Source of the DNA: Neptunicella plasticusilytica
GTDB taxonomy: Bacteria > Pseudomonadota > Gammaproteobacteria > Enterobacterales > Alteromonadaceae
DNA length: 64,000 bases
Direction of reading: 5' to 3'
NCBI RefSeq assembly: GCF_047922965.1
Contig: NZ_CP150481.1
Span: forward strand, 558,001 to 622,000
The translations under genes and the position numbers were made by a program. Below the pieces are notes generated by a model. The model had not been told where the DNA came from, ran no database searches, and worked only from the letters and a program-made list of their open reading frames with translations. The first letter of the stretch is position 1, and the number at the start of each line of letters is the position of its first letter. Shown piece after piece: positions 35,104 through 44,340 of the stretch.

Positions 35104-37015
35104 ATTTCACTTCACTCGCTGGCCAGTTATCGGTTCTAAAAGGCGTAGCGGGCAGGCCCTGGGTATTAACCAGATTGACCTCGGGATAGTCAGACCAGGC
35201 ATAGCGCACCGCCACAGGTTTTTTGACCGCTGGATTACTGACAGTGACTGTCTCACCGTTAATTTTAGCGATGCCCGGATAAAACACTTTATCTTCTCCG
35301 GCGATAATAAAGCCTTTAATAGCGTGATTATCTTTGCTGGCCAAGCCTTCGGCATATTTAAAGCTGATAATTATTTTGTCATCCCGAATTTGATATTGCT
35401 GGTAATCGGGGCCACCGGGAACATTGGCTTGTCCGTAGACCCTATTATTGGCCTGTAGCCAAAGGCGCTTGCCGACATCCTGTTTGTTTCTGGGATGCAC
35501 ATCTTGCTGGTTGCCGATATCGATAGTGACCGCCATGCCGGTATTATCCAGTGATAAAGTTTGTTTTTGACTATCACGTAAATAAGCCCAGGCACTATTG
35601 GGTTGTACTTTCTGGTGTTTAAGGTAAGCGGCCAGTTGTACAAACAGGAAAGGTAATTCCGGATTGTCGGCATGGTCGCGCCAATTACGGATCATGGTGC
35701 TAAACAACGGGTAATAATATTGATGTTCACCAACATTACTCTCGCCCTGGTACCAGATAACGCCTGTGCTGGTGTAAGGGAGTAAAGGGTGGATCATGGC
35801 ATTGTATAAAAAGCCTGGCACCCAACTGTAGCGCACCACTTCCGGCATGGGTTGTTCAATGTTATTGCTGAACAACCAGTCACCTTCAAGATTGAGTTTT
35901 TGGTTATCACTTTGTAGCCACATCTCGCCAGGCCGTCCGGCCATTACATTGTTATCCCAGGAATTGGCAATTCGTATTGCCAGCAGATTGTTGCCTTTGT
36001 GCAGTTTGGCTTTGGGTAGTGTGTGACGGGACTCGCTGTCCTGCCAGGTTTCTCTGCCGATCAGTTCACCATTGACAAAAATAAACGCTTCTTGCACCAA
36101 ATCGCCCAATACCAGTGTGGCATCTTGTTGGGGAGAGTGATCCAGAACAAAAGACTTACGTAACCAGACGAAGTCATTGAGCGGCTTTTTGTTGGGCAAC
36201 GGGATGCTTTGCCATTTACTGACATCGTAGTTTTCTTTATAGGCGTTGGTGGCTAATACCGCTTGTTCATCGCCGATCAGTTTAAATTTAAGTTGTTCGC
36301 GTTGGGCGTTTTGTTCAAGTAATTTGGGCCAGTTATCTTCGGCGATAACTTCCCGGGCTTTTTGCTGATAACCTGGCACTTCAGTGAGTTGTTCTACATC
36401 AGTCCAGGCCTCGGCAGGAGTGCCACCCCAATTTGCATCAATAATGCCGACGGCGACATCCTGATGCTGGTGTAATTGTTTGGCAAAAAACCAGGCAACG
36501 GCAGAGAAATTACCTGCAGTTTCTTTACTGGCCGGTTGCCAACTTGAATCCGGCAATTGCGTTTCTTTGTTGGCGGAGACAGTGTTGGGCACATCAAAAA
36601 AACGGATTTGCGGATAATCGGTATCCTGCATTTCCTGTTCGATGTTGTCGACGCCCCAGTCCAGCTTCCATTCCATATTGGATTGACCACCGGCAATCCA
36701 TACGTCGCCCAGATAAACATCGTTAAGCACTATCTTATCCTTGCCACTGACGGTGACCAGATAAGGCCCGCCTTTCCCGATTGCAGGCAAATGTAATTGC
36801 CATTGGCCTTGTGCATCGGTGAGCGTGGTGACTTGGTTATCCTTGAGCTTAACGGTAACTCTTTCTCCCGGATCTGCTTGTCCCCAGAAATGGATAGGCT
36901 TGTCCCGCTGCAATACCATATGATCACTGAACAATGGCGATAACTGCAGATTGGCATGGGCACAGCTGATAACCGACATAACGCAGATCCCCAGATAAAT
37001 GAAAGATTTAAGCAT
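35102..37015 (-). CDS. SGNH-type carbohydrate acetylesterase (sialate O-acetylesterase family)
   Basis: The 637-residue protein has a signal peptide (MLKSFIYLGICVMSVISC then AHANLQLSPLF) and the family's opening segment FSDHMVLQRDKPIHFWGQAD. The SGNH Ser block is AGGQSNMEWKLD; later blocks include IIDANWGGTPAEAW, VIWYQGESNVGEHQYYY and a C-terminal catalytic His in DIGNQQDVHPRNKQ. Family members deacetylate many glycans, and in hemicellulose clusters they remove acetyl groups from mannan or xylan. The ATG at 37015 has AGGGAA upstream and starts 10 bp after the epimerase stop. I infer an acetyl-mannan esterase role from the neighbours, not sialate metabolism. Confidence 0.85.
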   Translation of the reverse strand: MLKSFIYLGICVMSVISCAHANLQLSPLFSDHMVLQRDKPIHFWGQADPGERVTVKLKDNQVTTLTDAQGQWQLHLPAIGKGGPYLVTVSGKDKIVLNDVYLGDVWIAGGQSNMEWKLDWGVDNIEQEMQDTDYPQIRFFDVPNTVSANKETQLPDSSWQPASKETAGNFSAVAWFFAKQLHQHQDVAVGIIDANWGGTPAEAWTDVEQLTEVPGYQQKAREVIAEDNWPKLLEQNAQREQLKFKLIGDEQAVLATNAYKENYDVSKWQSIPLPNKKPLNDFVWLRKSFVLDHSPQQDATLVLGDLVQEAFIFVNGELIGRETWQDSESRHTLPKAKLHKGNNLLAIRIANSWDNNVMAGRPGEMWLQSDNQKLNLEGDWLFSNNIEQPMPEVVRYSWVPGFLYNAMIHPLLPYTSTGVIWYQGESNVGEHQYYYPLFSTMIRNWRDHADNPELPFLFVQLAAYLKHQKVQPNSAWAYLRDSQKQTLSLDNTGMAVTIDIGNQQDVHPRNKQDVGKRLWLQANNRVYGQANVPGGPDYQQYQIRDDKIIISFKYAEGLASKDNHAIKGFIIAGEDKVFYPGIAKINGETVTVSNPAVKKPVAVRYAWSDYPEVNLVNTQGLPATPFRTDNWPASEVK

Positions 37016-37025
37016 GTTAAATTCC

Positions 37026-38186
37026 CTAATGATCGTTTGATTCACAATATTTAACGGCTTCGGTACAGGCTAACATCAAATGATATAAGGTACTGGCCGG
37101 AGCCAATTCCATCACGACGTTATTATCGGCATCCAGTTGGTCGATGTATGAACCCTCTACCTGTTCGGATAAGTAATATTTAAACAGTAATTCGATTGCC
37201 TGGGCGGCACCTTCTTCACACTCCACATGGCCGGCAGTAGCCTGGGCGAGATTGGCTTTAAGCAGTTCGGTTAATGTCCAGCAACGTTTAGTCGCGCTGA
37301 GCACCTCACCTGTAGGGGTAATTTCGTCAAAGAGAAGCCCGGTTGATTTATCCTGTCCTAAGGCTAAGGCATTGTGATGCAGATGATGACAATAGCTATC
37401 AACCGGAGTGTCACTAAATTGCTGATATTTACGCAATAACCACACCCATTCCATCATGTGGCCGGGCTCGACAATATTCCCCCGTTGTCCGGGAGACGGT
37501 TGCCAGTCATCCTGAAAAAACTCTCTCAGTACATGGTGTTGGTGGTCAAAAAAACAGGTTTCAAACAAGCAGAAAATCTCTCCTGCCTTGGCCAGCCACT
37601 TGCCGTCACGGGTGGTGTCGTATAATGCCAAAAAGGCCTCAAACAGATGCATATGAGGATTTTGACGACGTTCTTTGGCGGGATAATCGCCTTCCATCCA
37701 GCCTCCCGGTGCCTTTTTCAGGGTGCTTTCAATATGGGCGGTGAGCTGGTTAGCCTGTTGCAGCGCGTCCGGCTTGTTGGTGACTCTGTAGCGATAGGCT
37801 GCCGCGAGCAGGAAAAAAGCGATATCGTACAGATCCTGCTGCTTATCAATAACCTTGTTTTGCGGGTCTAGCAGATGGGCGTACATTCCCGGGATATCCG
37901 TTCTGGCCGCGTGTTGTTGTAAAAAATGGTTAATACCTTCAACTACTTGTTCTGCATTGACCAGCCAGCCCATTTCGGCTGCAGAAGCAAACACAAATAA
38001 TTGACGGCACTGTACTCTGGCGCGTTTTGTTGACTCCAGATCCGGCTCTCCGCTAGCTAACAGTCTTTCGTGACTGCCTGCACTGCTTTGTTCAATACCT
38101 GTTGTAGACCATAGCGGGAGCGCGTGATTAATCATCCAGGTGCGGAATTGACTGGTCGCCTTCAATAAGTTTGCTGATATTGCCAT
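37026..38186 (-). CDS. AGE-family sugar epimerase/isomerase, probable mannose isomerase
   Basis: The 386-residue protein is an alpha/alpha-barrel enzyme of the N-acylglucosamine 2-epimerase family. Visible family blocks are STKRARVQCRQLFVFASAAE (residues about 53-72), QNPHMHLFEAFLALYDTTRD and VEPGHMMEWVWLLRKYQQF, which contain the His and Glu residues of the active site. The RxxVQxRQLF pattern and length fit the D-mannose isomerase branch (mannose to fructose). This would complement the GH130 route, which yields mannose units. It lies between lacI and the esterase on the same strand, likely one operon. Confidence 0.8.
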   Translation of the reverse strand: MAISANLLKATSQFRTWMINHALPLWSTTGIEQSSAGSHERLLASGEPDLESTKRARVQCRQLFVFASAAEMGWLVNAEQVVEGINHFLQQHAARTDIPGMYAHLLDPQNKVIDKQQDLYDIAFFLLAAAYRYRVTNKPDALQQANQLTAHIESTLKKAPGGWMEGDYPAKERRQNPHMHLFEAFLALYDTTRDGKWLAKAGEIFCLFETCFFDHQHHVLREFFQDDWQPSPGQRGNIVEPGHMMEWVWLLRKYQQFSDTPVDSYCHHLHHNALALGQDKSTGLLFDEITPTGEVLSATKRCWTLTELLKANLAQATAGHVECEEGAAQAIELLFKYYLSEQVEGSYIDQLDADNNVVMELAPASTLYHLMLACTEAVKYCESNDH

Positions 38187-38264
38187 TTATTGTTACCTAA
38201 AATGCGGTGTCACTATGCCCGTTGAGCACAGTGAAAGTTTATCTTTGATTAATATAAAACAGGA

Positions 38265-39266
38265 TTATAGCGAAGACTTGCGTATACCTGAGCTTTGTCT
38301 AATCACAAATTCGTGAGGAAGAATAAATTCGGTCTGTGTTGGTTGTTCACCTTCAATAAGCTGAATTAACAACTCGGCCGCTTTTTCACCTAATTTCACC
38401 GCCGGCTGAAACACCGTGGTTAGTGGTGGATCGGAATAATTAGACACTTCAATATTGTCGAATCCGGTAATCGACATATCATCCGGCACTTTAACTTTTT
38501 TATCTTTTAAGCCTTTGATTGCACCAATCGCCATTTCATCATTCATACAGAAAATGGCTGTGGGACGTTGCTGCATGCGAGTAAAGTGTTGTACCGCATT
38601 TAAGCCGGACCATAAGGTAAAATCACCCTCGGCGACCAGTGACGGATCAAATTCAATTCCGGCCTGTTGCAAGCTCAGTTTATAGCCCTTAAGCCGATCA
38701 ATAGTGTGCGGGTTAGCGCGTAATCCTGATATCACGCCGATACGGCGGTGACCATTTTCAATCAGATAATCGACGACTTTTTTGGCGGCATCTACGTTAT
38801 CTATGCGCACCGAAGGATAAGGGGTGTTCTCGCAGCCCCCAGTGTTGACGGCAATAACGTTTTTGCGCGGAAGGATAGAAATATTTTCCTGATAGGGTTT
38901 TAACTGGATAATGCCGTCGGCCTGACGGGTTTCGACCAGATTAATGTAGTCCCGCTCCCTTTGTTCCGAATCGCGAGTATCGCCCAACAGCACACTATAA
39001 CCATTTTTTTGGGCAACATCTTCAATGCCGCTGATCACTTTAGCGAAAAACAGGTTGGAAATATTGGGTACTAGAATCACTATAGTATTGGAGCGCTTAT
39101 TGCGGAACTTTTGCGACAGCATGTTGGGCTGGTATTGCAGTTTATCGATAGCCTCTTGTACTTTTTTGAGGCTTTCCTGAGAAACTTTTTCCGGTGAACT
39201 CAATGCTCTGGAAACTGTCGCTATAGATAGACCTGATTCCCTGGATACGTCGCGAATTGTTGCCAT
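38265..39266 (-). CDS. LacI-family transcriptional regulator of the mannan locus
   Basis: The 333-residue protein has the LacI helix-turn-helix at its N-terminus (TIRDVSRESGLSIATVSRAL), the hinge helix YQPNMLSQKFRNKRS, and a periplasmic-binding-protein-like sugar domain (TIVILVPNISNLFFAKVISG, ITGFDNIEVSNYSDPPLTTV). It diverges from GH130. Two GTAACCGGTTAC palindromes lie in the shared 441-base promoter region, and a near-identical one precedes GH27. It most likely represses the mannan genes until an inducer such as mannobiose or mannosylglucose appears. Confidence 0.92.
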   Translation of the reverse strand: MATIRDVSRESGLSIATVSRALSSPEKVSQESLKKVQEAIDKLQYQPNMLSQKFRNKRSNTIVILVPNISNLFFAKVISGIEDVAQKNGYSVLLGDTRDSEQRERDYINLVETRQADGIIQLKPYQENISILPRKNVIAVNTGGCENTPYPSVRIDNVDAAKKVVDYLIENGHRRIGVISGLRANPHTIDRLKGYKLSLQQAGIEFDPSLVAEGDFTLWSGLNAVQHFTRMQQRPTAIFCMNDEMAIGAIKGLKDKKVKVPDDMSITGFDNIEVSNYSDPPLTTVFQPAVKLGEKAAELLIQLIEGEQPTQTEFILPHEFVIRQSSGIRKSSL

Positions 39267-39398
39267 TACTGTTTTCCAAACTTGAGATAATGTTAAATAT
39301 CATTTATTCCGCTAGATGTAACATTTTTCATCATCCTGACGCAATAACTTAATAAAATACTGGAATATAACCCCACTTCCAGTTACATTCTAACACTC

Positions 39399-39412
39399 GG
39401 TAACCGGTTACA
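39399..39412. promoter_or_regulatory. LacI-type operator, lacI-proximal
   Basis: GTAACCGGTTAC (39400-39411) is a perfect 12-bp palindrome located 134 bp upstream of the lacI start. It fits the LacI-family form TGNAANCGNTTNCA with one end mismatch. The exact 12-mer recurs at 39640-39651. Autoregulation of the lacI-epimerase-esterase operon is inferred. Confidence 0.65.
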
Positions 39413-39638
39413 TCAATTTTGTTTGAAAAATGTTAATTATTTCATTGTTGAGCAAATAATCTAATCAATACCGGGCGCTACCTATAATGGTTAATTTCTG
39501 AGAATGGCTTGGTTCATCAGCTTTTGATAATCACTAAATTGGGATGCGTTAATCATCAATACATCATGCTAATCAGTCTGTTATCTGTATTGTTTTTATA
39601 CAAGTTGTCATCAGGTTAGCATCTATTTTGTAAAAATT

Positions 39639-39652
39639 TGTAACCGGTTACT
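39639..39652. promoter_or_regulatory. LacI-type operator upstream of GH130
   Basis: TGTAACCGGTTACT contains the same GTAACCGGTTAC core and ends 55 bp before the GH130 ATG, where it would overlap the promoter. The 227 bases between the two operators are AT-rich with no further clear signal. Confidence 0.7.
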
Positions 39653-39707
39653 GGGTGTGTGAGAAATCGCTGGCGCAGTACCAGATTGTTTTTTAGCGAG
39701 AGTGTGA

Positions 39708-40901
39708 ATGACAAAACAGCAGGATCAGTTTTCCAACCGGGTTGAGCAGCTTTTTATCCAGTATGAAGCTCTAGTCACCCAAACTAATAAACCGGTAGAA
39801 GAAAGTAATGGCATTTATCAACGCTGGTTAAACCCGATTGTGACTGCCAGTCACGCACCGGTGTTTTGGCGTTATGATCTCAATCCTGTCAGTAACCCCC
39901 TGTTGCTCGAGCGTATTGGTATTAATGCCACTTTAAATTCCGGTGCTATTTATAAAGACGGCAAATATTTATTGGTGGTGCGTGTCGAAGGTAACGATCG
40001 TAAATCCTTTTTTGCTGTCGCAGAGAGCCCCAATGGCGTAGACAATTTCCGCTTTTGGGATTATCCGATCACCATGCCAGAAACCGACAATCCGGATACC
40101 AATGTTTATGATATGCGCTTAACCGAGCATGAAGACGGCTATATTTACGGATTATTTTGTACCGAGAGAAAAGATAAAAGTCAGCCAAACGATATGAGTG
40201 CGGCCGAAGCTCAGTGTGGTATTGCACGTACTAAAGATCTGGTGAATTGGCAGCGCTTACCCGATTTGATTACCTATTCAGGCCAGCAGCGTAATGTGGT
40301 GCTGCATCCTGAGTTTGTGGATGGCAAGTATGCCTTGTATACCCGTCCACAAGACGGGTTTATCAGCGTCGGTAGTGGCGGCGGTATTGGTTGGGGTCTG
40401 TCTGACTCGATGGATGGAGCCGAAATCAAACAGGAAATTATTGTCGATCATAAGCACTATCACACCATTACCGAGGTAAAGAATGGCCAGGGACCCGCTC
40501 CGATTAAAACAGACAAAGGCTGGTTGCACCTCGCTCATGGTGTGCGTAATACCGCCGCCGGTTTGCGCTATGTGTTGTATATGTTTATGACAGACCTTAA
40601 CCAACCCTGGAAAATAACCCATAAACCGGCAGGACATTTTATTGCGCCCCAAGGTGCAGAGCGGGTAGGGGATGTTTCTAATGTAACCTTTGCCAACGGC
40701 TGGATAGTTAACGACAAAGATGAGGTGTTTATTTACTACGCCTCATCGGATACCCGTATGCATGTGGCCACCAGTAGCATTGAAAAATTGCTCGATTACG
40801 TGATGAACAGTCCGGAGGATGGACTTCGCTCCGCGACGTCTGTGAATACCTTAAAACAGCTAATTGATAAGAACTTGGCTTATATGCAAGGCAAACATTG
40901 A
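39708..40901 (+). CDS. GH130 glycoside phosphorylase, probable mannosylglucose phosphorylase
   Basis: The 397-residue protein belongs to GH130. The N-terminal NGIYQRWLNPIVTASHAPVF and WRYDLN segment, RIGINATLNSGAIYKDGKYL, and AHGVRNTAAGLRYVLYMFM resemble the GH130_1 enzymes. These phosphorolyse beta-1,4-mannosyl-glucose to mannose-1-phosphate and glucose in the cytoplasm. There is no signal peptide, as expected. The gene for mannobiose 2-epimerase follows after one base, the pairing known from the Bacteroides mannan pathway. A mannooligosaccharide phosphorylase (GH130_2) is possible but less like it in length. Confidence 0.85.
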   Translation: MTKQQDQFSNRVEQLFIQYEALVTQTNKPVEESNGIYQRWLNPIVTASHAPVFWRYDLNPVSNPLLLERIGINATLNSGAIYKDGKYLLVVRVEGNDRKSFFAVAESPNGVDNFRFWDYPITMPETDNPDTNVYDMRLTEHEDGYIYGLFCTERKDKSQPNDMSAAEAQCGIARTKDLVNWQRLPDLITYSGQQRNVVLHPEFVDGKYALYTRPQDGFISVGSGGGIGWGLSDSMDGAEIKQEIIVDHKHYHTITEVKNGQGPAPIKTDKGWLHLAHGVRNTAAGLRYVLYMFMTDLNQPWKITHKPAGHFIAPQGAERVGDVSNVTFANGWIVNDKDEVFIYYASSDTRMHVATSSIEKLLDYVMNSPEDGLRSATSVNTLKQLIDKNLAYMQGKH

Positions 40902-40902
40902 T

Positions 40903-42096
40903 ATGCAGCAAGATCTGCTATGTAAGCAAAGCGCATTCAACGAGTTTATTAATATAGGTGATTGGTGGAGCGAGCATTGTCAGGATGAGGAATACGGCGG
41001 TTTTGTCGGCCAGGTCAACTTTGACGGCAGCCGACAAGTTGGTGCGTCCAAGGGAATAGTGCTCAATACCCGTATTTTATGGTTTTTTAGTCAAGCTGCC
41101 GGTTTAACCGATAGGGCTGATTATCGTCAATTGGCAGATCGTGCCTATCATTATTTACTCGACAAGTTTGAAGACAAGGCCCATGGCGGTGTGGTCTGGG
41201 AACTGGATTATCAGGGAAATGTGTTATCCGCTAAAAAGCAAACTTATGCTCAATGTTTTGCTATTTATGCCCTGTGTGCCTATTACCAGCTAACCGGTGC
41301 CTCTGAGGTACTGGACAAGGCGGTGGAATACTTTGAACTGGTTGAACGCTATTGTCGGGATAACCAATATGGTGGCTATATTGAGGCGCTGGATGGACAA
41401 TGGCAGCCGCTAGCAGATGTGCGGTTGAGCGATAAAGACCAGAATACCCCCAAATCGATGAATACCCACTTGCATGTGCTGGAGGCATTTTCGGCGCTAT
41501 ATAAAGTCAAGCCTGAAAAGCGCTTTAAGCAGGCACTAACTGGCGTAATCGACATTTTTATTGAGCGGATAATTGACCCGCATAGTTACCATCAAAAGCT
41601 GTTTTTTGATATGCAGTGGAATGATTGCTCCACTTTTTATTCTTACGGACATGATATCGAGTGCAGCTGGTTGTTGTGGGAAGCTTTGGAAATTCTGGAC
41701 GAGCCCAGTCATATACAGCAATTCCGGCCTCTGGTGATCAATATGGCCAAAGCTTGCGCTGAAAGGGCGATGGGCGATAAGGGACAAATGTGTGACGAAT
41801 TTATATTTGCCAGCCAGACTAAAAACCAGACAAGTGTCTGGTGGGTACAGGCAGAAGCCCTGGTCGGATTGATGAATGCCTATCGGCTTAGCGGAGATAA
41901 AATCTTTCGACAACTGAGCGAGCAGGTGTGGGATTTTATCCAGACTCATCATATTGACCATATTAATGGTGAATGGCATTGGTTGGCGTTGGAGCCAGCC
42001 GAAAAAATTGCCGCAGAATACAAGGTGGGTTTCTGGAAAGCGCCTTACCATAACGGCCGCGCAATGATGGAGTTATGCCGCTTACTGGAATCTTAA
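40903..42096 (+). CDS. AGE-family cellobiose/mannobiose 2-epimerase
   Basis: The 397-residue protein converts beta-1,4-mannobiose to mannosylglucose (or cellobiose to glucosylmannose). Family blocks are GASKGIVLNTRILWFFSQAA, YAQCFAIYALCAYYQLTGAS, KSMNTHLHVLEAFSALYKV and FYSYGHDIECSWLLWEALEI, with the catalytic His residues in NTHLH and GHDIE. It is 36% shorter than no known member; the length is normal for the family. The ATG at 40903 begins one base after the GH130 stop, so the in-frame extension back to 40864 is rejected. Tight pairing with GH130 specifies mannobiose as the likely substrate. Confidence 0.88.
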   Translation: MQQDLLCKQSAFNEFINIGDWWSEHCQDEEYGGFVGQVNFDGSRQVGASKGIVLNTRILWFFSQAAGLTDRADYRQLADRAYHYLLDKFEDKAHGGVVWELDYQGNVLSAKKQTYAQCFAIYALCAYYQLTGASEVLDKAVEYFELVERYCRDNQYGGYIEALDGQWQPLADVRLSDKDQNTPKSMNTHLHVLEAFSALYKVKPEKRFKQALTGVIDIFIERIIDPHSYHQKLFFDMQWNDCSTFYSYGHDIECSWLLWEALEILDEPSHIQQFRPLVINMAKACAERAMGDKGQMCDEFIFASQTKNQTSVWWVQAEALVGLMNAYRLSGDKIFRQLSEQVWDFIQTHHIDHINGEWHWLALEPAEKIAAEYKVGFWKAPYHNGRAMMELCRLLES

Positions 42097-42149
42097 GCTC
42101 ATATTGCTAAAAACTCGTTTGCTTGGCCAAGTTCATCTTGGAACTGTAA

Positions 42150-42168
42150 GCCGCCTTTATCAGGCGGC
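42150..42168. terminator. GC-rich hairpin between converging genes
   Basis: GCCGCCT-TTATC-AGGCGGC forms a 7-bp GC-rich stem between the epimerase stop and the converging GH27 stop. No T-run follows on either strand, so it may be a weak or Rho-assisted end. Confidence 0.45.
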
Positions 42169-42179
42169 AATACCCAATA

Positions 42180-43424
42180 CTATATCGATAATATCAAGGT
42201 TAATGTTTCATGCCCCTGAATCTTTTTTTGTAGGGGGCGGGTGGTGTCGCCCAGCATTTTGTTATTCCACACATTCTTGATCTGATGGCGAGTGTTTTTC
42301 AAATCAATTTTCTTGCCTGACAGTTCGTCAACAATCACGCCCTGCTCAATAAAATCGAAGTTGAAATCCACCGCGTCATCATTACGGTTCAGTACCGCCA
42401 TAGCCCAGCGACCATTGGCCAATGGCTTTAACCATACATCCACACCATTTGCCGTGTGATATTTAAAACCCTGAATACCCAGAATATCCTGATTGATCGC
42501 GATCACATCTTTATTGGTCAGGGTCGCCAGGGTTTGTTTAGACATGTCACGTAAATCATTGCCGGCGATCAATGGTGAAGCCAGCATGGCCCACATGGTG
42601 AAGTGGGATTGATCTTCGAGCTTGGACATACCGTTGCCCACTTCCATCATATCCATATCATTCCAGTGACCGGGACCGGCGTACTGACGGATGTTATGCC
42701 GCATATCAAGAATTTTTAATATGCCCCAGGAGGACCATTCATTTTCGGTTCCGACCAAATGTTTATGCTCACAGTTCCAGCAATTGATGATATCGCCGCT
42801 GGTACGCCACAGATGACCAATGTCTTTGGCCCATTCCCAAGGCTGGTTGTCACCCCATTCACAAATACTGAAGACGATAGGGTTGCCTGCCTTGTACAGC
42901 GCATCACGCATGGTTAGATAAGCCCCTTCGGCGTTGAGTCCTTCAGTGTTGCACCAGTCGTACTTTAGATAATCTATACCCCAGGCAGCATATTGTCTGG
43001 CATCCTGAAACTCGTATCCACGACTGCCCGGTTTGCCGCCGCAGGTTTTCCAGCCCGCATCAGAATATAATCCCAGCTTGAGTCCTTTGCTATGCACATA
43101 ATCCGCCAGCGCCTTCATACCGGAAGGAAAATGCTGGGCATTAACCTGAATATTGCCGTTTTCATCACGTTCGCCATGCCAGCAATCATCAATATTAATG
43201 TATTGGTAGCCGGCTTCTTTCATCCCGGAGGACAGCATAATATCGGCCATTTCCCTGATCATTTTTTCGTTGATTTCACAGCCAAAGGTATTCCAGCTGT
43301 TCCATCCCATAGGCGGAGTGAGTGCCAGATCGTCAAACTTTTTGGCCGATACCTGCCCACTCAACGAGGTTACAACAAGTGAAAAAAGCACTAGCACTAT
43401 CTTCAGTATTCTATTTCTAAACAT
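42180..43424 (-). CDS. GH27 alpha-galactosidase, exported
   Basis: The 414-residue protein starts with a signal peptide (ILKIVLVLFSLVVTSLSGQ, cleavage near VSA). The GH27 signature LTPPMGWNSWNTFGCEIN is at residues 35-52. The nucleophile is Asp156 in YLKYDWCN and the acid/base is Asp211 in WRTSGDIINCW. The enzyme removes alpha-1,6-galactose side chains from galactomannan fragments, probably in the periplasm. GGGAG lies seven bases before the ATG, and a LacI-type operator lies 26 bp upstream. The C-terminal beta-sandwich is complete. Confidence 0.93.
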   Translation of the reverse strand: MFRNRILKIVLVLFSLVVTSLSGQVSAKKFDDLALTPPMGWNSWNTFGCEINEKMIREMADIMLSSGMKEAGYQYINIDDCWHGERDENGNIQVNAQHFPSGMKALADYVHSKGLKLGLYSDAGWKTCGGKPGSRGYEFQDARQYAAWGIDYLKYDWCNTEGLNAEGAYLTMRDALYKAGNPIVFSICEWGDNQPWEWAKDIGHLWRTSGDIINCWNCEHKHLVGTENEWSSWGILKILDMRHNIRQYAGPGHWNDMDMMEVGNGMSKLEDQSHFTMWAMLASPLIAGNDLRDMSKQTLATLTNKDVIAINQDILGIQGFKYHTANGVDVWLKPLANGRWAMAVLNRNDDAVDFNFDFIEQGVIVDELSGKKIDLKNTRHQIKNVWNNKMLGDTTRPLQKKIQGHETLTLILSI

Positions 43425-43449
43425 TTTATTCTCCCGCTAAAATCGATAT

Positions 43450-43463
43450 TGTAACCGGTTTCA
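43450..43463. promoter_or_regulatory. LacI-type operator upstream of GH27
   Basis: TGTAACCGGTTTCA matches TGNAANCGNTTNCA exactly and differs by one base from the GTAACCGGTTAC core before GH130. It lies 26 bp upstream of the GH27 start, placing this gene in the same regulon by inference. Confidence 0.65.
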
Positions 43464-43512
43464 TTGTTGATTGGCTATAACAAAACCTGCAAAGTACCGG
43501 TTCACCCAGATT

Positions 43513-43635
43513 GTCTGAAAATCCTTGACTCTTTGTTGCAAGTAGACTGATTTAGATGACTAAACCACACTACTTGCGCCTCGATTGAGAAATTTTCATT
43601 TCTCAACAGTGATGAATATGAAAGATAAACAGCCT
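43513..43635 (+). mobile_element. MITE-like element copy 2 (left-truncated)
   Basis: This segment repeats the right part of the element at 13908-14185: the region GACTGATTTAGATGACTAAA, the TTGAGAAA/TTTCTCAA hairpin, and the terminal ATGAAAGATAAACAGCCT followed by CTAG (43636-43639). The left terminal repeat and about half the element are missing. The 8-bp stem is GCAAGTAG/CTACTTGC here against GAAAACAG/CTGTTTTC in copy 1: three paired changes that keep the stem intact. The left boundary is approximate. Confidence 0.8.
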
Positions 43636-44337
43636 CTAGATGCAATCAATAAAAGCACTAATAGTGAGTCTGCCCTGACGCGGGTCGGGATTCGGCACAA
43701 AATCGGAGCGGATTGAACCACTATGTAGACATTGGCGGCGGTAAACAATCAATCGATTAAACACCCCTTGTTCTTCACCAATACGGGTAAATAGCGCGGA
43801 GTCGCCATTAATATAACCGGATTGAGGAATATTTGTTGTCCCGTTTTCACTTTCCAGTGATTGGTAATATTCGGCCTGTCTTTTTTCATCAACATATTCA
43901 AACCCGGTTTTGCGATGACGATAAAAAGACGTACCGCCTAAATCTTGTTTGAACAAATAAAACACTGCCGCAAGTTGATCTTGCTCAATAGAGTCAAAAT
44001 GAGGGATTCGTTGAAGCAGTTGTAGTTGATCAGCGGGAGTGGTGACAATTGAATAGTGACAAATGGAAAAGCCGAGCTGATTGCCTTGCAATTCGAATAC
44101 TTGCTTGAAAGTGCGGCCTAACGAACCCAATAAAAGCCGTTGAAAACTTTTGGGTGCAACTGCCCGAATCCCGGGATAGAACTGGGAATTCGGTTTAAAA
44201 GACTGCTGACACGCATGCTCCACCAATAACTCAGGCTCGGCAAGGAAATTATCGATCACCAATACTGGTAGTTGTTCATTACCGAAGTGCTGAACATTAA
44301 CCGCCATATCCTTGTTGAGAGATAACTGCACATCCAT
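43636..44337 (-). CDS. DUF6445-like putative 2OG-Fe(II) oxygenase
   Basis: The 233-residue protein resembles the DUF6445 proteins that travel with tryptophan-halogenase-like genes in marine bacteria (from memory). A prolyl-4-hydroxylase-like core is suggested by QRIPHFDSIEQDQLAAVFYL (HxD pair), GGTSFYRHR, and a distal HSG..R region near CLHSGSIRSDF. It begins 3 bp after the halogenase stop, so the two are co-translated. The TAG stop is formed by the CTAG that borders the MITE copy, so the natural C-terminus may have been altered. Function unknown; it is the last gene of the receptor cassette. Confidence 0.65.
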   Translation of the reverse strand: MDVQLSLNKDMAVNVQHFGNEQLPVLVIDNFLAEPELLVEHACQQSFKPNSQFYPGIRAVAPKSFQRLLLGSLGRTFKQVFELQGNQLGFSICHYSIVTTPADQLQLLQRIPHFDSIEQDQLAAVFYLFKQDLGGTSFYRHRKTGFEYVDEKRQAEYYQSLESENGTTNIPQSGYINGDSALFTRIGEEQGVFNRLIVYRRQCLHSGSIRSDFVPNPDPRQGRLTISAFIDCI

Positions 44338-44340
44338 AAA

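Noticed and set aside
35102..37015. A sialic-acid catabolic function for the esterase and AGE enzyme
   Set aside because: The names suggest sialate and N-acylglucosamine, but no neuraminate lyase, kinase or transporter is present, and the surroundings are mannan genes.
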